Origin: Triplophysa rosa | Lineage: Eukaryota > Chordata > Actinopteri > Cypriniformes > Nemacheilidae | Assembly: GCF_024868665.1 (NCBI RefSeq) | Contig: NC_079898.1 | Location: 14,802,358 to 14,866,357, forward strand | Length of the DNA stretch: 64,000 nt | Direction of reading: 5' to 3' | Shown here: positions 1 through 11,665 of the stretch, one piece after another | Layout of the letters: every line of letters starts with the position of its first letter | Position numbering within the stretch: position 1 is the first letter of the stretch | Translations under genes and position numbers: made by a program | Notes under the pieces: model-generated | The model's database searches: none | Told to the model about the DNA's origin: nothing | What the model saw: the letters and a program-made list of their open reading frames with translations, nothing else

Positions 1-926
1 ACACTCACAGGAATAGCTTTTTTCTGTTTACTGAGGCAGAATGATTCAGTGCAGGCAGAACACATTCTGACAGACTGAAAACCCTACACTGTTATTCCAC
101 ATGTTGACATAAAGAACAGCCTTGTGTTGCAAAAGCAGAAGAATTATAAAAGCGTAGGGTATATAGATATTTGGAGATGCACATTATTATAAATATGAGT
201 AATACAATCAAAGATTATTTAGGATGATTATGATGAGTAGAAACTTTTAACCATTTGTAAAAAAGAATAAAACCAACACATTGCACACTTTTTGCGCTCA
301 GGTGTGCCCAAGGTTATTTCTGACAATTCTCACCCAAGTGAACGTCAAACTCCAACTGAATGAAAAAAGCAATATCTCATGGATTCGATTCCCACTGAGC
401 TCTCGCCTAATGCAGAAGTCCTATATGTGCAGCGCTGTGGCAGATTGGTCTGTCTGCATGGGGAAATGTTAAAGAACAGACTCATTACCAATGTGAATTG
501 AGTTCTGCTAGGGAGCCTCTGTATTACCCGACACTTTGGAAACGTGGACATTTTTCTGTGAGTAATTGGGTCTGGGGTTTGCAGGTGGAGGAAGGTGGAC
601 TAAGAAATGAGCAGTTTCAAAAAGTGGCCTTGCCTATCCTGTGGGATTTTTTCCTTATACACGGAGAATTTCTGAATATATTAGTCGCTTTGTTTCAAGA
701 AAATTGTGTCTAATTTTGTACATTTGCACAGAAACTGCTGTGTCCCACATACCATTTATAAAAAAACATTTTAGAGGACTCTTGGAGAATTTCAGCATGA
801 TTCACATAGTCACTGAATGATAATGTCTCTTTTTGAATGCACAAAATATGCTTTTTTTTGGTCTCTATTACTGTTTAGAATTGAATGGAAAGGACCTTGC
901 TAAATGTGAAAGAGATCTCTGAAACC
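1..926. other. khdrbs2 intron, start of window
   Basis: AT-rich DNA with short chance reading frames only. It is assigned to a khdrbs2 intron because the first recognised khdrbs2 exon (9129) opens with an acceptor site and begins inside the protein. I see no exon, promoter or recognisable repeat here. Confidence 0.6.
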
Positions 927-1017
927 TTAAAGGGATAGTTCACCCAAAAATGAAAATTCGGTCTCCATTCTCATCAGGTTGTTCCAAGCCTGTTTAAATT
1001 GAGTTGCTCTGCTGAAC

Positions 1018-1837
1018 CAATGTTTCCCATTCATTATTTAGACTATGGGGGCTCGCCATAGTCTAATTTGTGCAGCCATAGTTTCAAAACGAACCAAAAA
1101 AAATGTATAGCCTACTTCTAATAACAACATATCATTGTGTTGTCTGTTTCCCATATTGATTTATTCGCCGTGGCCACACTATCAACACTGGCCACCATGA
1201 ATGGATTTTTCATGATTACTACTTACAATTAATTTGACTATTTAAAACAGCTTAATTCATTGTAGAGTTGCCAGCGCTCAGAGCCTATTTCTCTCTCTCA
1301 TGTTGCGTGCAGCACCTCGACATCGCCTCTCTCTCACATGACAGTGAACGAATTATTATGTGGTGGTGTTTTCAATATGCGTTGCTCTGTGTACTTGACT
1401 TTCCGCCAAAACGTTAAGAGACACATATGTTATTGACAGAGAAGACGGCTGATCGAGTTTATGACTTAACGAAAGGTTAGCAGAGTTTCCCGCACACCCT
1501 TTCTCTATGTGCTTGGTGTGAGTCTGTGTGCGAGCTCTCGCCCTCTATGTTCTGTATGGTTCTGTAGTTGTAACTCTGTGTAACAGCAACAGTGTATTCT
1601 CTCATATTTCTGAATTTGCTGCAAATTGTTTTATGTCTGACCACAGAACAGATAATATGTGAAAATAGCATTCAGTTGCTTTAAAATACAATATAACGTG
1701 ATAGATCAGAGAGTAGAAGCGAAACAGATTTCAAGTGCCAACACTAGATCGAACGCACGTGATGACGTCACAAATGTGTTAATTAGTGTGTGACGTCATC
1801 AGCGCCACAGTCTCACAAAATCCTCTGGGAAACACTG
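1018..1837. mobile_element. hAT-like non-autonomous transposon nested in family A copy
   Basis: Terminal inverted repeats are CAATGTTTCCCA on the left and TGGGAAACACTG (complement CAGTGTTTCCCA) on the right, typical of hAT elements starting CAG/CAATG. A 7-bp direct repeat GCTGAAC lies immediately outside both ends (1011-1017 and 1838-1844). hAT elements normally duplicate 8 bp, so one base may have mutated. Removing the insert rejoins the host element (CTGCTGAAC + ACAAAAACATATTTGG). No transposase reading frame is present. Confidence 0.75.
1761..1800. promoter_or_regulatory. Paired CRE-type palindromes inside the hAT-like element
   Basis: Two exact TGACGTCA sites (1763-1770 and 1791-1798) form the core of an 11-bp perfect inverted repeat (GATGACGTCAC / GTGACGTCATC) separated by 18 bp. 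TGACGTCA is the full consensus for CREB/ATF factors. They lie near the right end of a transposon, so they may be transposon subterminal repeats rather than host regulatory sites. Confidence 0.5.
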
Positions 1838-2083
1838 GCTGAACACAAAAACATATTTGGAAGAATGTTAGTAACCAAACAGTTCTGGGGCACTATTGAC
1901 TACTATAGTGGGACAAAATCTACTATGGTAGTCAGCGGTGCCCCAGAATTGTTTAGTTTCCCACATTCTTTAAAATATCTTCTTTGTGTTATACATAACA
2001 ATGAAATCCGTGTAGGCTTGGAACAACTTAAGGGTGCGTAAATGAAGACAGAATTTTCATCTTTGGGTGAACTATTCCTTTAA

Positions 2084-3021
2084 GAATGATTCACCGGGAT
2101 AATGCAACAGAGAAAGAGGAGAAAGAAAAGCTCAAGCAAAGAATATCTAGAGAGAGAATATTTAAAAATATCCATATAACACAGCTTGTTATCCAGGTTT
2201 AAGATTTTTTAGGAGACACATGAATGCTCTCTACATAGTGTGGCGATGCTCTGCTCTTTTTGTTGTTGGGGATTTGAATGCAGTTAATCACAGCTCTTGT
2301 GTACATCAGCCGTGTCGTGCCAGACTGCCTCTCGCTCTCAGCATAACAGCTCTACTCAGACATCACAAGTGCTCTCTCAAAAGGCTCTTCACTTTCTACA
2401 AACCGCTTTGACACTCCTCTATGGCTGAGCTGCTGCCCCTTTCCTTCACACAACATAAACAGACTTCTGAATGCGGCCATGAAGAAAACTAGACAGAAAC
2501 CAAATGAGCATTTTTAGACTAATATTTTCAAAGCTGCTCATTGATTTGTAATTCACCTTTTTCTTATCTGTTGGCCTTTACTGGGGGAAATTATGTTTTT
2601 GAAAAGAAATTGTATACGGTACTGTACAGTACGTTTGGTGTTTCTGCTTTCATCTGTTCACTGCAGATTATCACTTTTCCCTGGGTAAAACAATGTTTCA
2701 CACTTTAACATGTTTAACACTTTAACTGTTACCCTGAGCATTAGCTTTCGCAGTGCTTGCATTGAATTATCTTCCCAAAGGTATAAAGTGTGAAACAATG
2801 TGATGGTATTATTTTGTTTAAGAACATACAACCAGTAAGTCTCTGCATTATTAAACGTTTAAACAAATTTTCACACACTGTATTAGGCATCTGATATATA
2901 AACAGGTCATGTGCCGTGTACAGTTTTTGTTCAATCGATGTTATTGACCTTATTCATATACTAATACAAACACCGTTTATTCAAGTGTCCTCATAAATGG
3001 ACAAATAAGAACATTATCAAA
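2084..3021. other. Intronic DNA, nothing recognised
   Basis: Unique-looking AT-rich sequence. No exon with matching splice signals and no recognised repeat. Confidence 0.5.
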
Positions 3022-3549
3022 TGTGACCCTGGACCACAAAACCATGAGGGTCAATTTTTTATTGAGATTGAATAAATAAGCTTTCTGTTGATGTATGGTT
3101 TGTTAGGACAGAACAATATTTGGCCGAGATACAACTATTTGAAACTCTGTCATCTGAGGGAGCAAATAAATCTAAATATTGAGAAAATTGCCTTTAAAGT
3201 TGTCCATCAGAGGCGCTTTAGCAGGCCGTTGCTAAGAAGAGGTTTGTTTTAACCCGAAACCAGAAATTCTAAGCTTTACATTTACAAACTTGAGTGGGTA
3301 GTTATTAAAGAGTGGGCAGCAGCGAGTGAAGTTTGTAGGTGTGTTTCCAGCTATTTTTGTTCGTGATTTTGCTGCGTCCACTCACAAAAATTAAGTTTTG
3401 ATACATTTACAGTGGGAAATTTACAAAATATCTTCATGGAACATGATCTTTTCTTAATATCCTAATGATTTTTGACATAAAAGAAAAATCTATCAATTTG
3501 ACCCATACAATGTGTTGTTGGCTATTGCTACAAATATACACATGCTACG

Positions 3550-4427
3550 TAAAGATGGGGTAACATGCTATTACATGCATTCTGACTTCTTTACACTGTT
3601 GAACGTGCTGGCTTCTCATGCTTAACATGGTCAACTTGTTAAAAAACAAGTTGGACGTATGACGTAGTATTTCTGTGCTTGATACACTCCCCCAGCACTC
3701 CAACTTGTTTCGGAAAGTTTTGTTTCGTAACAGGGATCCTATTCCTTTTATTGGGCAACTCTCCCGGAAAAGCACGCCCACGGCAAGGCGAAAGAAATAG
3801 CCCGCCCACGCGTCAACTGACGAGCGATAGGAAGACCCGCTTACCATCAAAATTGGCTGCGCTGTGGGCCTGCAGCTGCAGCTCGTTACTCTTGCAATAG
3901 TGAGAGAAGTTGAGGTGTGTTTGTTTATTCACGGCATTTCAGTGATGTTATATAAACGGTGGATATAACGCTGGATTTGGAGATCGTTTGAAACTAATAG
4001 ATGGCGCGGTCCCAGTGCTAAAAGATGCCACCGCATGCGGTAAGTCAAACTAAATCATATGTCTGTGTTTTGTTGGCAATTGGCGCATATGTGCATATTG
4101 TAAACAACACAAAGGGATAATGCGATGATGTATTGTGTGCTCGTGCTGTATTTCCGTCCCCCCTGTTTGCCTCCATCAGCTCGACTTTTTCTGGAAATAA
4201 TCTTACAGCTGTATCTCTCTTTTATAAATTTGATCAAACTAAATACTCTTCGAAGATACGACGTATGCAATACATTTACATTTAGTCATTTAGCAGACGC
4301 TTTTATCCAAAGCGATATGCCATACAGGAGCAATAATACAATAGGTGCTAATACCAAGTTAACTACTGTATAGGTACTCAATATTAATATGAGATTGGCA
4401 GAAACTGCGTGTGTTACCCCATCTTTA
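3550..4427. mobile_element. Inverted-repeat element nested in family B copy 1
   Basis: It is bounded by TAAAGATGGGGTAACA and its complement TGTTACCCCATCTTTA. Without it the family B right arm (TTAAGACTGGTTTTGTGG) would follow the block at 3510-3549 directly. It is GC-richer than its surroundings at 3690-3890. Host sequence beside it does not give an unambiguous target duplication, so the superfamily is not called. It carries a SINE tail of its own at 4270. Confidence 0.65.
4270..4375 (+). repeat. SINE 3'-tail fragment
   Basis: It contains TTTAGTCATTTAGCAGACGC followed by TTTTATCCAAAGCGATATG, the common tail of fish tRNA-derived SINEs. The following ~50 bp (CATACAGGAGCAATAATACA) matches, in opposite orientation, the copy at 47341-47472, so the two derive from one subfamily. 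It lies inside the nested element at 3550-4427. Confidence 0.7.
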
Positions 4428-4541
4428 AGACTGGTTTTGTGGTCCAGGGTCACAAATGTTTTTTTAACAAATTCTTGTTTCCTGAGTACTCACATCCTCA
4501 TAATAGAACCATTTTTCTCCAAATAAGAAATAACCAAAAAA

Positions 4542-4661
4542 TGTGTGTGTGTGTGTGTGTGTGTGCGTGTGCGTGTGCGTGTGCGTGTGCGTGTGTGTGT
4601 GTGTGTGTGCGTGTGTGTGTGCGTGTGCGTGTGCGCGTGCGCGTGTGTGTGTGTGTGTGTG
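4542..4661. repeat. (GT)n/(GCGTGT)n microsatellite
   Basis: About 120 bp of alternating GT with interspersed GC steps, just outside the family B copy. Cys-Val or Thr-His reading frames across it are artefacts. Pure alternating purine/pyrimidine sequence of this length is the kind that can adopt Z-DNA. Confidence 0.95.
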
Positions 4662-7600
4662 AGTGAGAATAAATTAAAAAAACCATAAAGAATACATCCT
4701 GAGGTCACAAGCAGCTCATTAAATAAATAAACAGGGTCAATGTGAAAGAAGGCCAAGTGTCTTGGATGGTGTCAGTGTTAACCTTTTAAACTCACGCTCA
4801 GCTACACAGAATCACACATATACCACTTCACACGCTAAGAGCCTCAAGATTGAGAATAGAAATGTTAGAAATGCTCACTGGCACTATTTCAAAAGAAGGT
4901 TCTCAGCACTGCTCTAATTGTTTTTTAACAATGGGCTCTCCTACACCGCTGACTTGACATTTCTCAGGTGAACAAATTATTAAAATGAAATTCTTCATGC
5001 AGAACTCCCTCGTTTAATTAAACAGATGTACGACATATACCTCAAGAAGAAGTTTCATAATTTTCTGCTCACTGAGAGGCATGTGGAATGCCGCATATTT
5101 CAGGTCTGAGATTTAGGCTCCTGTCTGTGCTGAACAGTACAGTTAAAAATATGGATAAGTACTGCAGCATTTACTGTGTTTTTCTCTGTAAAAATAATAG
5201 GATATGGTCTGGCTATGGACAGGTTTCAAACATGCAAATGATAGGCTTTTGTATTGAATAGTGTGTGGTAAATTCTCTAGTTAGTGATTACTGGATCAGG
5301 GAAACAGTTGCTACGGCTAGCACAGCTACTTGTCGTGCATGAAATAACCCCTATTAAAATTTATTGCAACATGATTTGCAAATGCAAAGTGGATTGCACA
5401 GGAAACCCATCTGAAGGTTAGAAGTAATAGCTTACTTACCTGTCTTCAGGTCACTGAATTAGTTCTTTTATTTGGGCGAATGTAAAAGTTTATGTAACAA
5501 GTATTTTTGTTATTGCATTCACTTTGTACTGCTTGTCTTTTCTTGCCATTCAAGCCTGTGGTTTAAGAATTCTCGCACAATTTTCCTTCAGCTCATAAAT
5601 ATGCATGTGGTTGTTCTTTGGTCTCTAGAAGGTGTTCTATAAATTTTCGATGAGCCGTCATTGTATATGAATAGACATTCCAATTATTTGCATCTCCTGT
5701 TGTTAAGAAGAGACATCCCTTTTGCTGAGGAGAAAAATAAAACCTGACACACAGACCATAATTTGCTTGATTAAATTATTTGTGATATAATGTGCCAGAG
5801 GCAAAGGCTTTTTAAATCTTTTCACTTCAGAATTGAAATGTTGTGCTCCTGAATGCTCGATTATTTCTCTATATATACAACATCAAAAATGACCAATACA
5901 TAAATTTAGGCAGAAACTGTAATGAATATTTATTACCAGTCGCACAAAAATCACAGGGTAAAATAAGTATTAAATTAATATATTGCTGTCCTTCTGAAGC
6001 CTTAAATATCCATAATTTGTGATTTTTATTTTTTGCCATAAATCATTATTATTAGTCACCCTTTACGTTTGTCACTGGGTTTTGCAAATATCTAACCAGT
6101 AAAAAGTAAAAAAAAATGCATTTCAACTTTGACAACACGGTATTTATTCATTTAAAAAGTATAGTGTTTTTTTCCATTTCCTAAAAGAGAATGAATTTGG
6201 ACATCGACAATATATAACGTTAACAACTCAAAAATCAAAATCAAATGATTGAATAATCTAAATGTAGCACAATTCTTTTTAATCCCTTGCAGCTGGGGTT
6301 GCACAGTGGTGTTTATTTGCCATTATTTTATTGTACAGAGCGAACAGAATATTGAATTTATCTCACAATCTAAACCTATTAGTCACTAAACACCGCAGTT
6401 TAAATGCAGTTTTATGTTTTCCCTTTTTTAAATCAAAGTGATGTGCATTTGAGAAGCCCTGAATCTTATTTTGATTATATTTTAGAGAGTTATGAATCAT
6501 TCGTTTTTTTGCACGAATCAGAATGGGCCATTAAATAGATATACGACTTATTGGATGCTGTAGGTCAGTATATATCAGACCACTTCACCCTCTCTGGCTC
6601 TAAACCCATGTTTGCTCATACTTCAAGCAGAAATGATTAGCTCTGAAACATCGGTATAGACCAAGCATGCTAGACGAAGAGGCTTCACTCCATAACCAGA
6701 CGAAACCACAGACAAAAAGATTTTCAAGCATCTATTTCCTTTTCCATTCTCCAGTGTGGAAACATATTCAGATGCTGCCCTCCACACAGATCAGTCACTG
6801 TCAAGAGGTGTTGGTGGTTGTCAATTGATAATGAAGTTGAGTATTGAAGACCTTTGGCTGTCTGCTATATTAATTACTCTTTGCTGGGCTCTCTAGCACT
6901 TGATTTATTTCCTGTTAGCTTGCTCAATATGACCAGAGTTAATTGCACTTTCAAATGAGTGTTGAAATGTAACGATCAAGCTCCATTAACTAGAGCCTAC
7001 TTGACTTATGTGCAGTGGTTTCTAAGTGCATGTTAAAGTCAAAAAGGTCAGACACGAGGACCTTTTACACAGCACACCATTATTATAGTCAGTGATATCC
7101 TGGCCACATAATGTTGCGTGGATGCACATGTTTTTTCTTGTAGTTCAAACACAACCATGAATTGCTTTTTTGTGTACAGTAAAAAAAAACATTAATGCAC
7201 GCTTTTACTGAGAGATACTTTTGTTTTCATGTTTTGCTTATATAAGATGTTTGGCCACATAAATTAACACATTCCTTTTGAATATAGGCATTCCTTTTAA
7301 AGTTCACTGTACACCCAAGCAGACAAAAGAGACGCAGCCTCATTTCTGTAAGGAAAGCATTCATTCTGCTCTTGATGGAATGACCCTATTAAATGAGTAT
7401 GTCACGAACTACCTCTCAATGCTAAAACGCGTTTCCTCGGAGAGCTGTTGCTGGTGTGATTGACATGTTCTGCAATATTCCATTAAAGAGTAAAATATGC
7501 TGGCTCTTCATACTCTGCCGCTTAAGGTATGCGTAGCACTCTATCAAGAGGCAATGTTAACAAACTGGTCGATTAGTGGGAGAGGACAGATCTCTGACCT

Positions 7601-8028
7601 CATTACTCGGAGTTGAAAGTAATGGAAGGAAACTTCTAGATCTCCTGAACAAATTAATCCGTGGCATAATCCTTAACTTTAATTTACTCTAATCCTTCTT
7701 CATACTCATGAAACCGGAATGTTGTGCGGAATTTAAATGGCGAGGGGAATGACAGAATTAAAATGGTTTCCTTTGCTTGCCCAGGTTTTCTGACAGATTA
7801 GACCTAATTAAATAAGGCAAGTGTCTTCAGTTAATCTGAACTCAAAAATAGAAACAGTGCCTGTTTGCTCTAATGATTCATTTGGAGTTCGTCCAGTAGA
7901 GAGTTACTTTTATTAAAGCAATTCGGTTCTAAATCTCTGTCATACATTCATGCTGTTACATGTGCTAACAGAAGCAAAACTCTAAAGTAGTAAAGTGTTT
8001 TATTGTTAGAGTCGACTAATTTAGGCCC
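4662..8028. other. khdrbs2 intron, nothing recognised
   Basis: AT-rich unique-looking intron. I found no exon, RNA gene or recognised repeat. The missing upstream khdrbs2 exon, which should encode a proline/arginine/glycine-rich stretch, is not here: there is no suitable GC-rich block with splice sites. Confidence 0.55.
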
Positions 8029-8280
8029 AAACATATTTTTTTCATTATATTTACCCTCTTTGTTTGACTTTCTTCTACAGAACACAAAGGAAGATATTTT
8101 GAAGAATGTCAGTAACCAAATACGCTGACCCCCATTGACTTCTACTGTATGGACATGTCTCAAAATATCTTCTTTGTGTTCCACAGAAGAAAGAGTCATA
8201 TACATAATATACGTTTTAAAAGACATGAGGGTAAATAAAATGACAGAATTTTTATTTTGGGGTGAACTATCCCTTTTAAT
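8029..8280. mobile_element. Family A transposon copy (left end degraded)
   Basis: It contains 'GAACACAAAGGAAGATATTT' and 'AAATATCTTCTTTGTGTTCC' as mirror-image blocks, and ends in GGGGTGAACTATCCCTTTTAA, the family A terminus. The left terminus is worn (TATTTACCCTC instead of the intact end). It lies ~0.85 kb upstream of the first visible khdrbs2 exon. Confidence 0.8.
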
Positions 8281-9128
8281 TCTCCCCAAGTGCAATGTAA
8301 AAATTGATTTGTTGTTTCAATTAAAAAAATTACGTTACTCAGCTGCCTTAAAATTTTGAGTTAATGCAACGAAAAAATATTAGTTATTACGTGAATTTGA
8401 TGCAAAAAATTATTAGTTTAATATTTATTTTTACAGTGGGTAAAAATGCACCACTCAAATCATGTTCATCGCTGTGAAATAAACAAAAGCAAAAGAAATG
8501 CAATAAAGAAAAGTGCAGAATGAATGAAGCCAGTTCACAGGGACTTAAAGCGGTAAGGTGCTGTACTCCTGCCGTGCAGCTCATTATAAAGTCATTATGC
8601 AGGTGCTGTTATACCAAAGTAAATGTGGTGCAGGATTTCCATCAGGGAAAAATGGTCAGTTTTGATTATTGTTCTTGATTCTTTCTGTTGCTTTTTTGTG
8701 TATGCACTGCACATTGAATGTGCTATACCGTATAATTGCTCAGTATATCAATGACAGCTCTATGAAATGCAAGAAAAAGCATACAGATGACTCCAGTTAT
8801 GTAGAATTGCCCGAGACTCATGATGAAGTTTTAATCTGTTTATTGTTTCTTTTATCAGTAATACTATATCGATCCCGGCATTATCCACTTGTCTTCAGAC
8901 AAGCCGAATGAGACAATTGTCGCTTTACTCGTTGATCAATATTTTCTGTTGGACATGATTCAGCTGTGCCAGACCTCCACTCTGGGAGTATATTTATTAG
9001 AGAAATCCTTTGCTGTGTAATTAAACATCGATTTTTCAACCCTAAACAATTAGAATGCTGGTTTGAGACTGATTCGGTCCTCCGGCGACCGAATCTGTAA
9101 TTATTCTGCTGTGTTTTTATGATTTCAG

Positions 9129-9211
9129 GGATATGATGATGGTTATGATGGGGAATATGATGACGAGAGTTATGAGGCCTATGATGAGAATTACAGCAAC
9201 CAGTCAAAAAG
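9129..9211 (+). CDS. khdrbs2: khdrbs2 exon (third from last): tyrosine-rich region
   Basis: KHDRBS2 (SLM-1) is a nuclear STAR-family KH-domain RNA-binding protein that regulates alternative splicing, chiefly in neurons, and is a Src-family/BRK substrate. This exon gives 27 codons plus two bases: GYDDGYDGEYDDESYEAYD followed by ENYSNQSK. It is the tyrosine-rich C-terminal region typical of SLM-1/SLM-2/Sam68, with a Tyr every 3-5 residues. The acceptor is GATTTCAG and the donor GTATTT at 9212, ending in phase 2. The exon joins in frame to 9321-9379. The KH domain and the Pro/Arg/Gly region lie on upstream exons outside the window. KHDRBS2 is preferred over KHDRBS3 because of the SSxxLKAP ending in the last exon. 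Confidence 0.93.
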
Positions 9212-9320
9212 GTATTTATTCCCGTTTTTATTTGACTTGCATTTTGTCACAGTACTTATTGCGAAATACACAAAATGATATTGTAGAAATTGTTAGAAAT
9301 TGTTTTTTCCCATGTGACAG
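9212..9320 (+). other. khdrbs2: Very short khdrbs2 intron (109 bp)
   Basis: Donor GTATTT, acceptor CCATGTGACAG. It contains in-frame stops, so it cannot be retained as coding sequence without truncating the protein. The flanking introns are at least 1.6 kb, so its size is noteworthy. Confidence 0.85.
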
Positions 9321-9379
9321 TGTTTCAGAGTATTATGAATACGGACACGGAAATAATGAAGACGCCTACAACAATTACG
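9321..9379 (+). CDS. khdrbs2: khdrbs2 exon (second from last)
   Basis: With the two carried-over bases it opens on a serine codon and then reads VSEYYEYGHGNNEDAYNNY, continuing the tyrosine-rich tail. The mammalian SLM-1/SLM-2 equivalents share the pattern (x)EYYDYGHG..EDAYDSY. Acceptor TGTGACAG, donor GTAAGG at 9380. The exon is 59 nt and leaves phase 1, which fits the last exon (G + CA = Ala). Confidence 0.93.
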
Positions 9380-11050
9380 GTAAGGATCTCATTTACAGTA
9401 CTTCTGTAGCAACACGAAGCCTAGCTTTTCCTCTTTACGCGCTAGAAAATGTCCAGTCATAAACATTTCAGATGAGAATCATCCTTTAAACATAGCAGTA
9501 GTTCATGTAGCAGGCAGGTCATGGCACATTGCCCACACCAGTAAGAAACCTCTTTTGCCTCATTAATTTTCCATATTGCTGTTAAATGTTTCACAGCTAA
9601 AAGGTAAGAAAAAACAGATAGTGGCGTTTGCCAGTTGTTAAATCACCCAGGCCCAGGGCACAGCAGCTGCCATCTTACCTTACTAGTGTGCCCCGGGGCT
9701 GGGTTTGAGATGCACTTGAAATCACGGACCAAAGCCAGCAGAGAGCTAGAGGCATTGCTGATGCCCACCAAGAGAGTAAGAATGGCCTTTCAGCCATTAC
9801 TTTGCCGTTTGAACATGTGCCCTCGCTGGATTACATTCGATACAGGATTCCCTCTGTTCTTGGCATGGAATGTTGTGTTCTACCGATGCCAGTTTCCCAT
9901 TGTAGACGTGCTCGCTCATTCATTTTGCAGCGTGGCAAATTGTGCAGCGGAGCGTCGCGTGAACAGGAGCGGTTTGATATTTCGCCACTTTTTGTCAAGA
10001 CACCAAGATTTCGTAACGTCGCGAAAGGTTGCACTTGTTGTGCAATTAGAAGTATAATAAGTTGCCGTTGCCACAGCTTTCACAGTGAAGGGGAAAACCT
10101 TTAAATGTAATGTGTTCGAGGGAGGGTTGCTGGTCTGGCAGTGCTCGTTACACAGAATACTGTAATATAAGGAGTTCTGGCATGAAGTCTAATGGTTTCT
10201 CCTCTTTTCTCTCTGTGTGTTGTAAAAGAAACGGTCATTAGAAGCAATGAGGGTTAGGGTTCTTTGCCCTGAAGGCAGACTGATTGTTTCTTCAATGGCC
10301 CAGCGACCACATTTGGAGGACCTAATGGTGCATCGGCTTCCAACACATACTGTATTTAAATGACAGCAGAGTCATACTGTGAGCTCAGCCAGGAGTTCAT
10401 GCCTCATCTGCTTTGCCTTTGGTAACCGATAATTAGGGCATTGTGACATTGCGTATTTTTCTTCAATTCACGGAAGTGGGCCAAGCCGAACATGCACAAC
10501 CTTGGATAGGAGCTTTTGAGTCTAAAAGTCTAAGATCACATTTAAAAGCTACAGTAGGATTCAAAATTGAAATCTTGAAATAAGCAAAAAGCACTAGGAT
10601 TGTAACAAATTTATGGTAAAAAGCAGTATAATGTAATTCATTGTACCGCATACAGAAAAATCTGAAATGTGAATTATTTAGTTTTCACTACACTGCAAAT
10701 TATAAAAAAGTATTAGGCTACACCAACATAATTGTGGTCTCAGACTTTTAGACCTTACGTTATGTGTAAGCTGATAAGTTGGTCCTCTTTTTTATTTTGC
10801 CGTTCTTAAACCAAAAGAAAACAAAGGCTAATGTCACATGAAATTACAGCCTCAGGATATTCCCAGATGAATTGTCACATCATCGTCTTTCAGCCATTTA
10901 AAGAAGCTACACTCTTTCAAAGCATCAACACATCATTTGTTTTATATCACCTGCTTCCTCAACCTCAGAAAAACTTTAAATGAAGTTTTTTTCTTTTTGT
11001 AATGAACCCAATTAAAATGAGCTTTTCCTTTATAATCACCTCTGTTTTAG
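9380..11050 (+). other. khdrbs2: Last khdrbs2 intron (1,671 bp)
   Basis: It runs from a GTAAGG donor to a pyrimidine-rich TCTGTTTTAG acceptor. A longish open stretch at 9635-10057 has no splice or family support and is not called as coding. No repeats recognised. Confidence 0.85.
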
Positions 11051-11148
11051 CAGAAGAGGACTGGATATCATCCCGGCCCAACCTCAAAGCTCCAGCACAA
11101 AGAGTCACTCGAGGGGGCTACAGAGATCACCCCTATGGTAGATATTAA
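11051..11148 (+). CDS. khdrbs2: khdrbs2 last coding exon, C-terminus
   Basis: It reads (A)EEDWISSRPNLKAPAQR and then VTRGGYRDHPYGRY-stop (TAA at 11146-11148). The ending GGYR(D/E)HPYGRY is a hallmark of the KHDRBS family. In Sam68 the matching terminal segment acts as the nuclear localisation signal, so the same role is inferred here. The SSRxxLKAP stretch is nearer KHDRBS2 than KHDRBS3. In total, 78 C-terminal residues are visible across the three exons. The full protein is about 350 residues in other vertebrates. Confidence 0.95.
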
Positions 11149-11665
11149 AGGTGCTCCAGATCATGTGACCTCCCCACAATGGCAACCTAATTTACTAAAT
11201 AATCTAAAAAATCATTTCTGATAGGTCAATCATGTTTTAAAGTCACCTCAAACCCAGAATACACCTTACCGAACCCTTCTTTTTTATCTGAAATTGTGGA
11301 CTTCTTTGTAAGATGACAAACATTGGTAAAAAGTTCAATTCTGATAATATTTTTTTGTCATGGAATGCTCCTACCTTTAGTTTTCCATTGTTTGCCCCCC
11401 CCCAAATGTAAAGCATGGAATTATCTACAGTACACACTGTATGTCAAAAGCAAAAATGTCTAGGCCACAGTGAAGAAACTCACATTGTACATAACATCTT
11501 TCTTAATACTTTTTGATTTGATGATGTTAAATACTGAGTTTGTATATTTAATTTTGATATCAGTATTGGGTTGACTATGTAAGTAGCCACATACAAGTGC
11601 TTTGCTTTGTGTGTAGCTTGTATTTGTACATTAAAAATGTAATAAAAAGGATGTAAAGCGCCTTG
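11149..11665 (+). other. khdrbs2: khdrbs2 3' UTR and poly(A) signals
   Basis: Sequence after the stop has AATAAA at 11641-11646, with a second AATAAA at 11724-11729, either of which could direct cleavage. The extent is estimated from the first signal. Transcript data would fix it. Confidence 0.5.

Larger units (their letters stand above)
927..2083. mobile_element. Non-autonomous DNA transposon (family A), interrupted
   Basis: The left end reads TTAAAGGGATAGTTCACCC and the right end is its inverted complement (GGGTGAACTATTCCTTTAA). The inner part carries the family's characteristic blocks, such as a 'TTGGAAGAATGTTAGTAACC' block and its mirror 'CACATTCTTTAAAATATCTT'. Further family A copies lie at 8029, 37874, 50925 and 60345. 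No transposase is encoded. The left arm is split from the rest by an 820-bp insertion at 1018-1837. The superfamily is not assigned with certainty. Confidence 0.85.
3022..4454. mobile_element. Non-autonomous DNA transposon (family B), copy 1, interrupted
   Basis: Both ends carry a ~22-bp inverted repeat, TGTGACCCTGGACCACAAAA on the left and its complement ending at 4454 on the right. The interior (for example 'CTAAGCTTTACAT', 'CTTCATGGAACATGATCTTT', 'TTTGACCCATACAATG') recurs in the partial copy at 19729-20177. A second element at 3550-4427 splits the right part. No transposase is encoded. Confidence 0.85.

Noticed and set aside
4409..4756. Cys-Val and Thr-His repeat proteins
   Set aside because: They are the GT microsatellite read in different frames.
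8881..9207. His-rich 108-codon frame on the - strand
   Set aside because: It is the antisense of the Tyr/Asp-rich khdrbs2 exon (GAT/TAT codons read as ATC/ATA/CAT).
9635..10104. Open frames of 100-140 codons in the last khdrbs2 intron
   Set aside because: Overlapping frames with no family similarity and no splice sites that keep khdrbs2 in frame. The exon at 11051 joins perfectly to 9379 without them.
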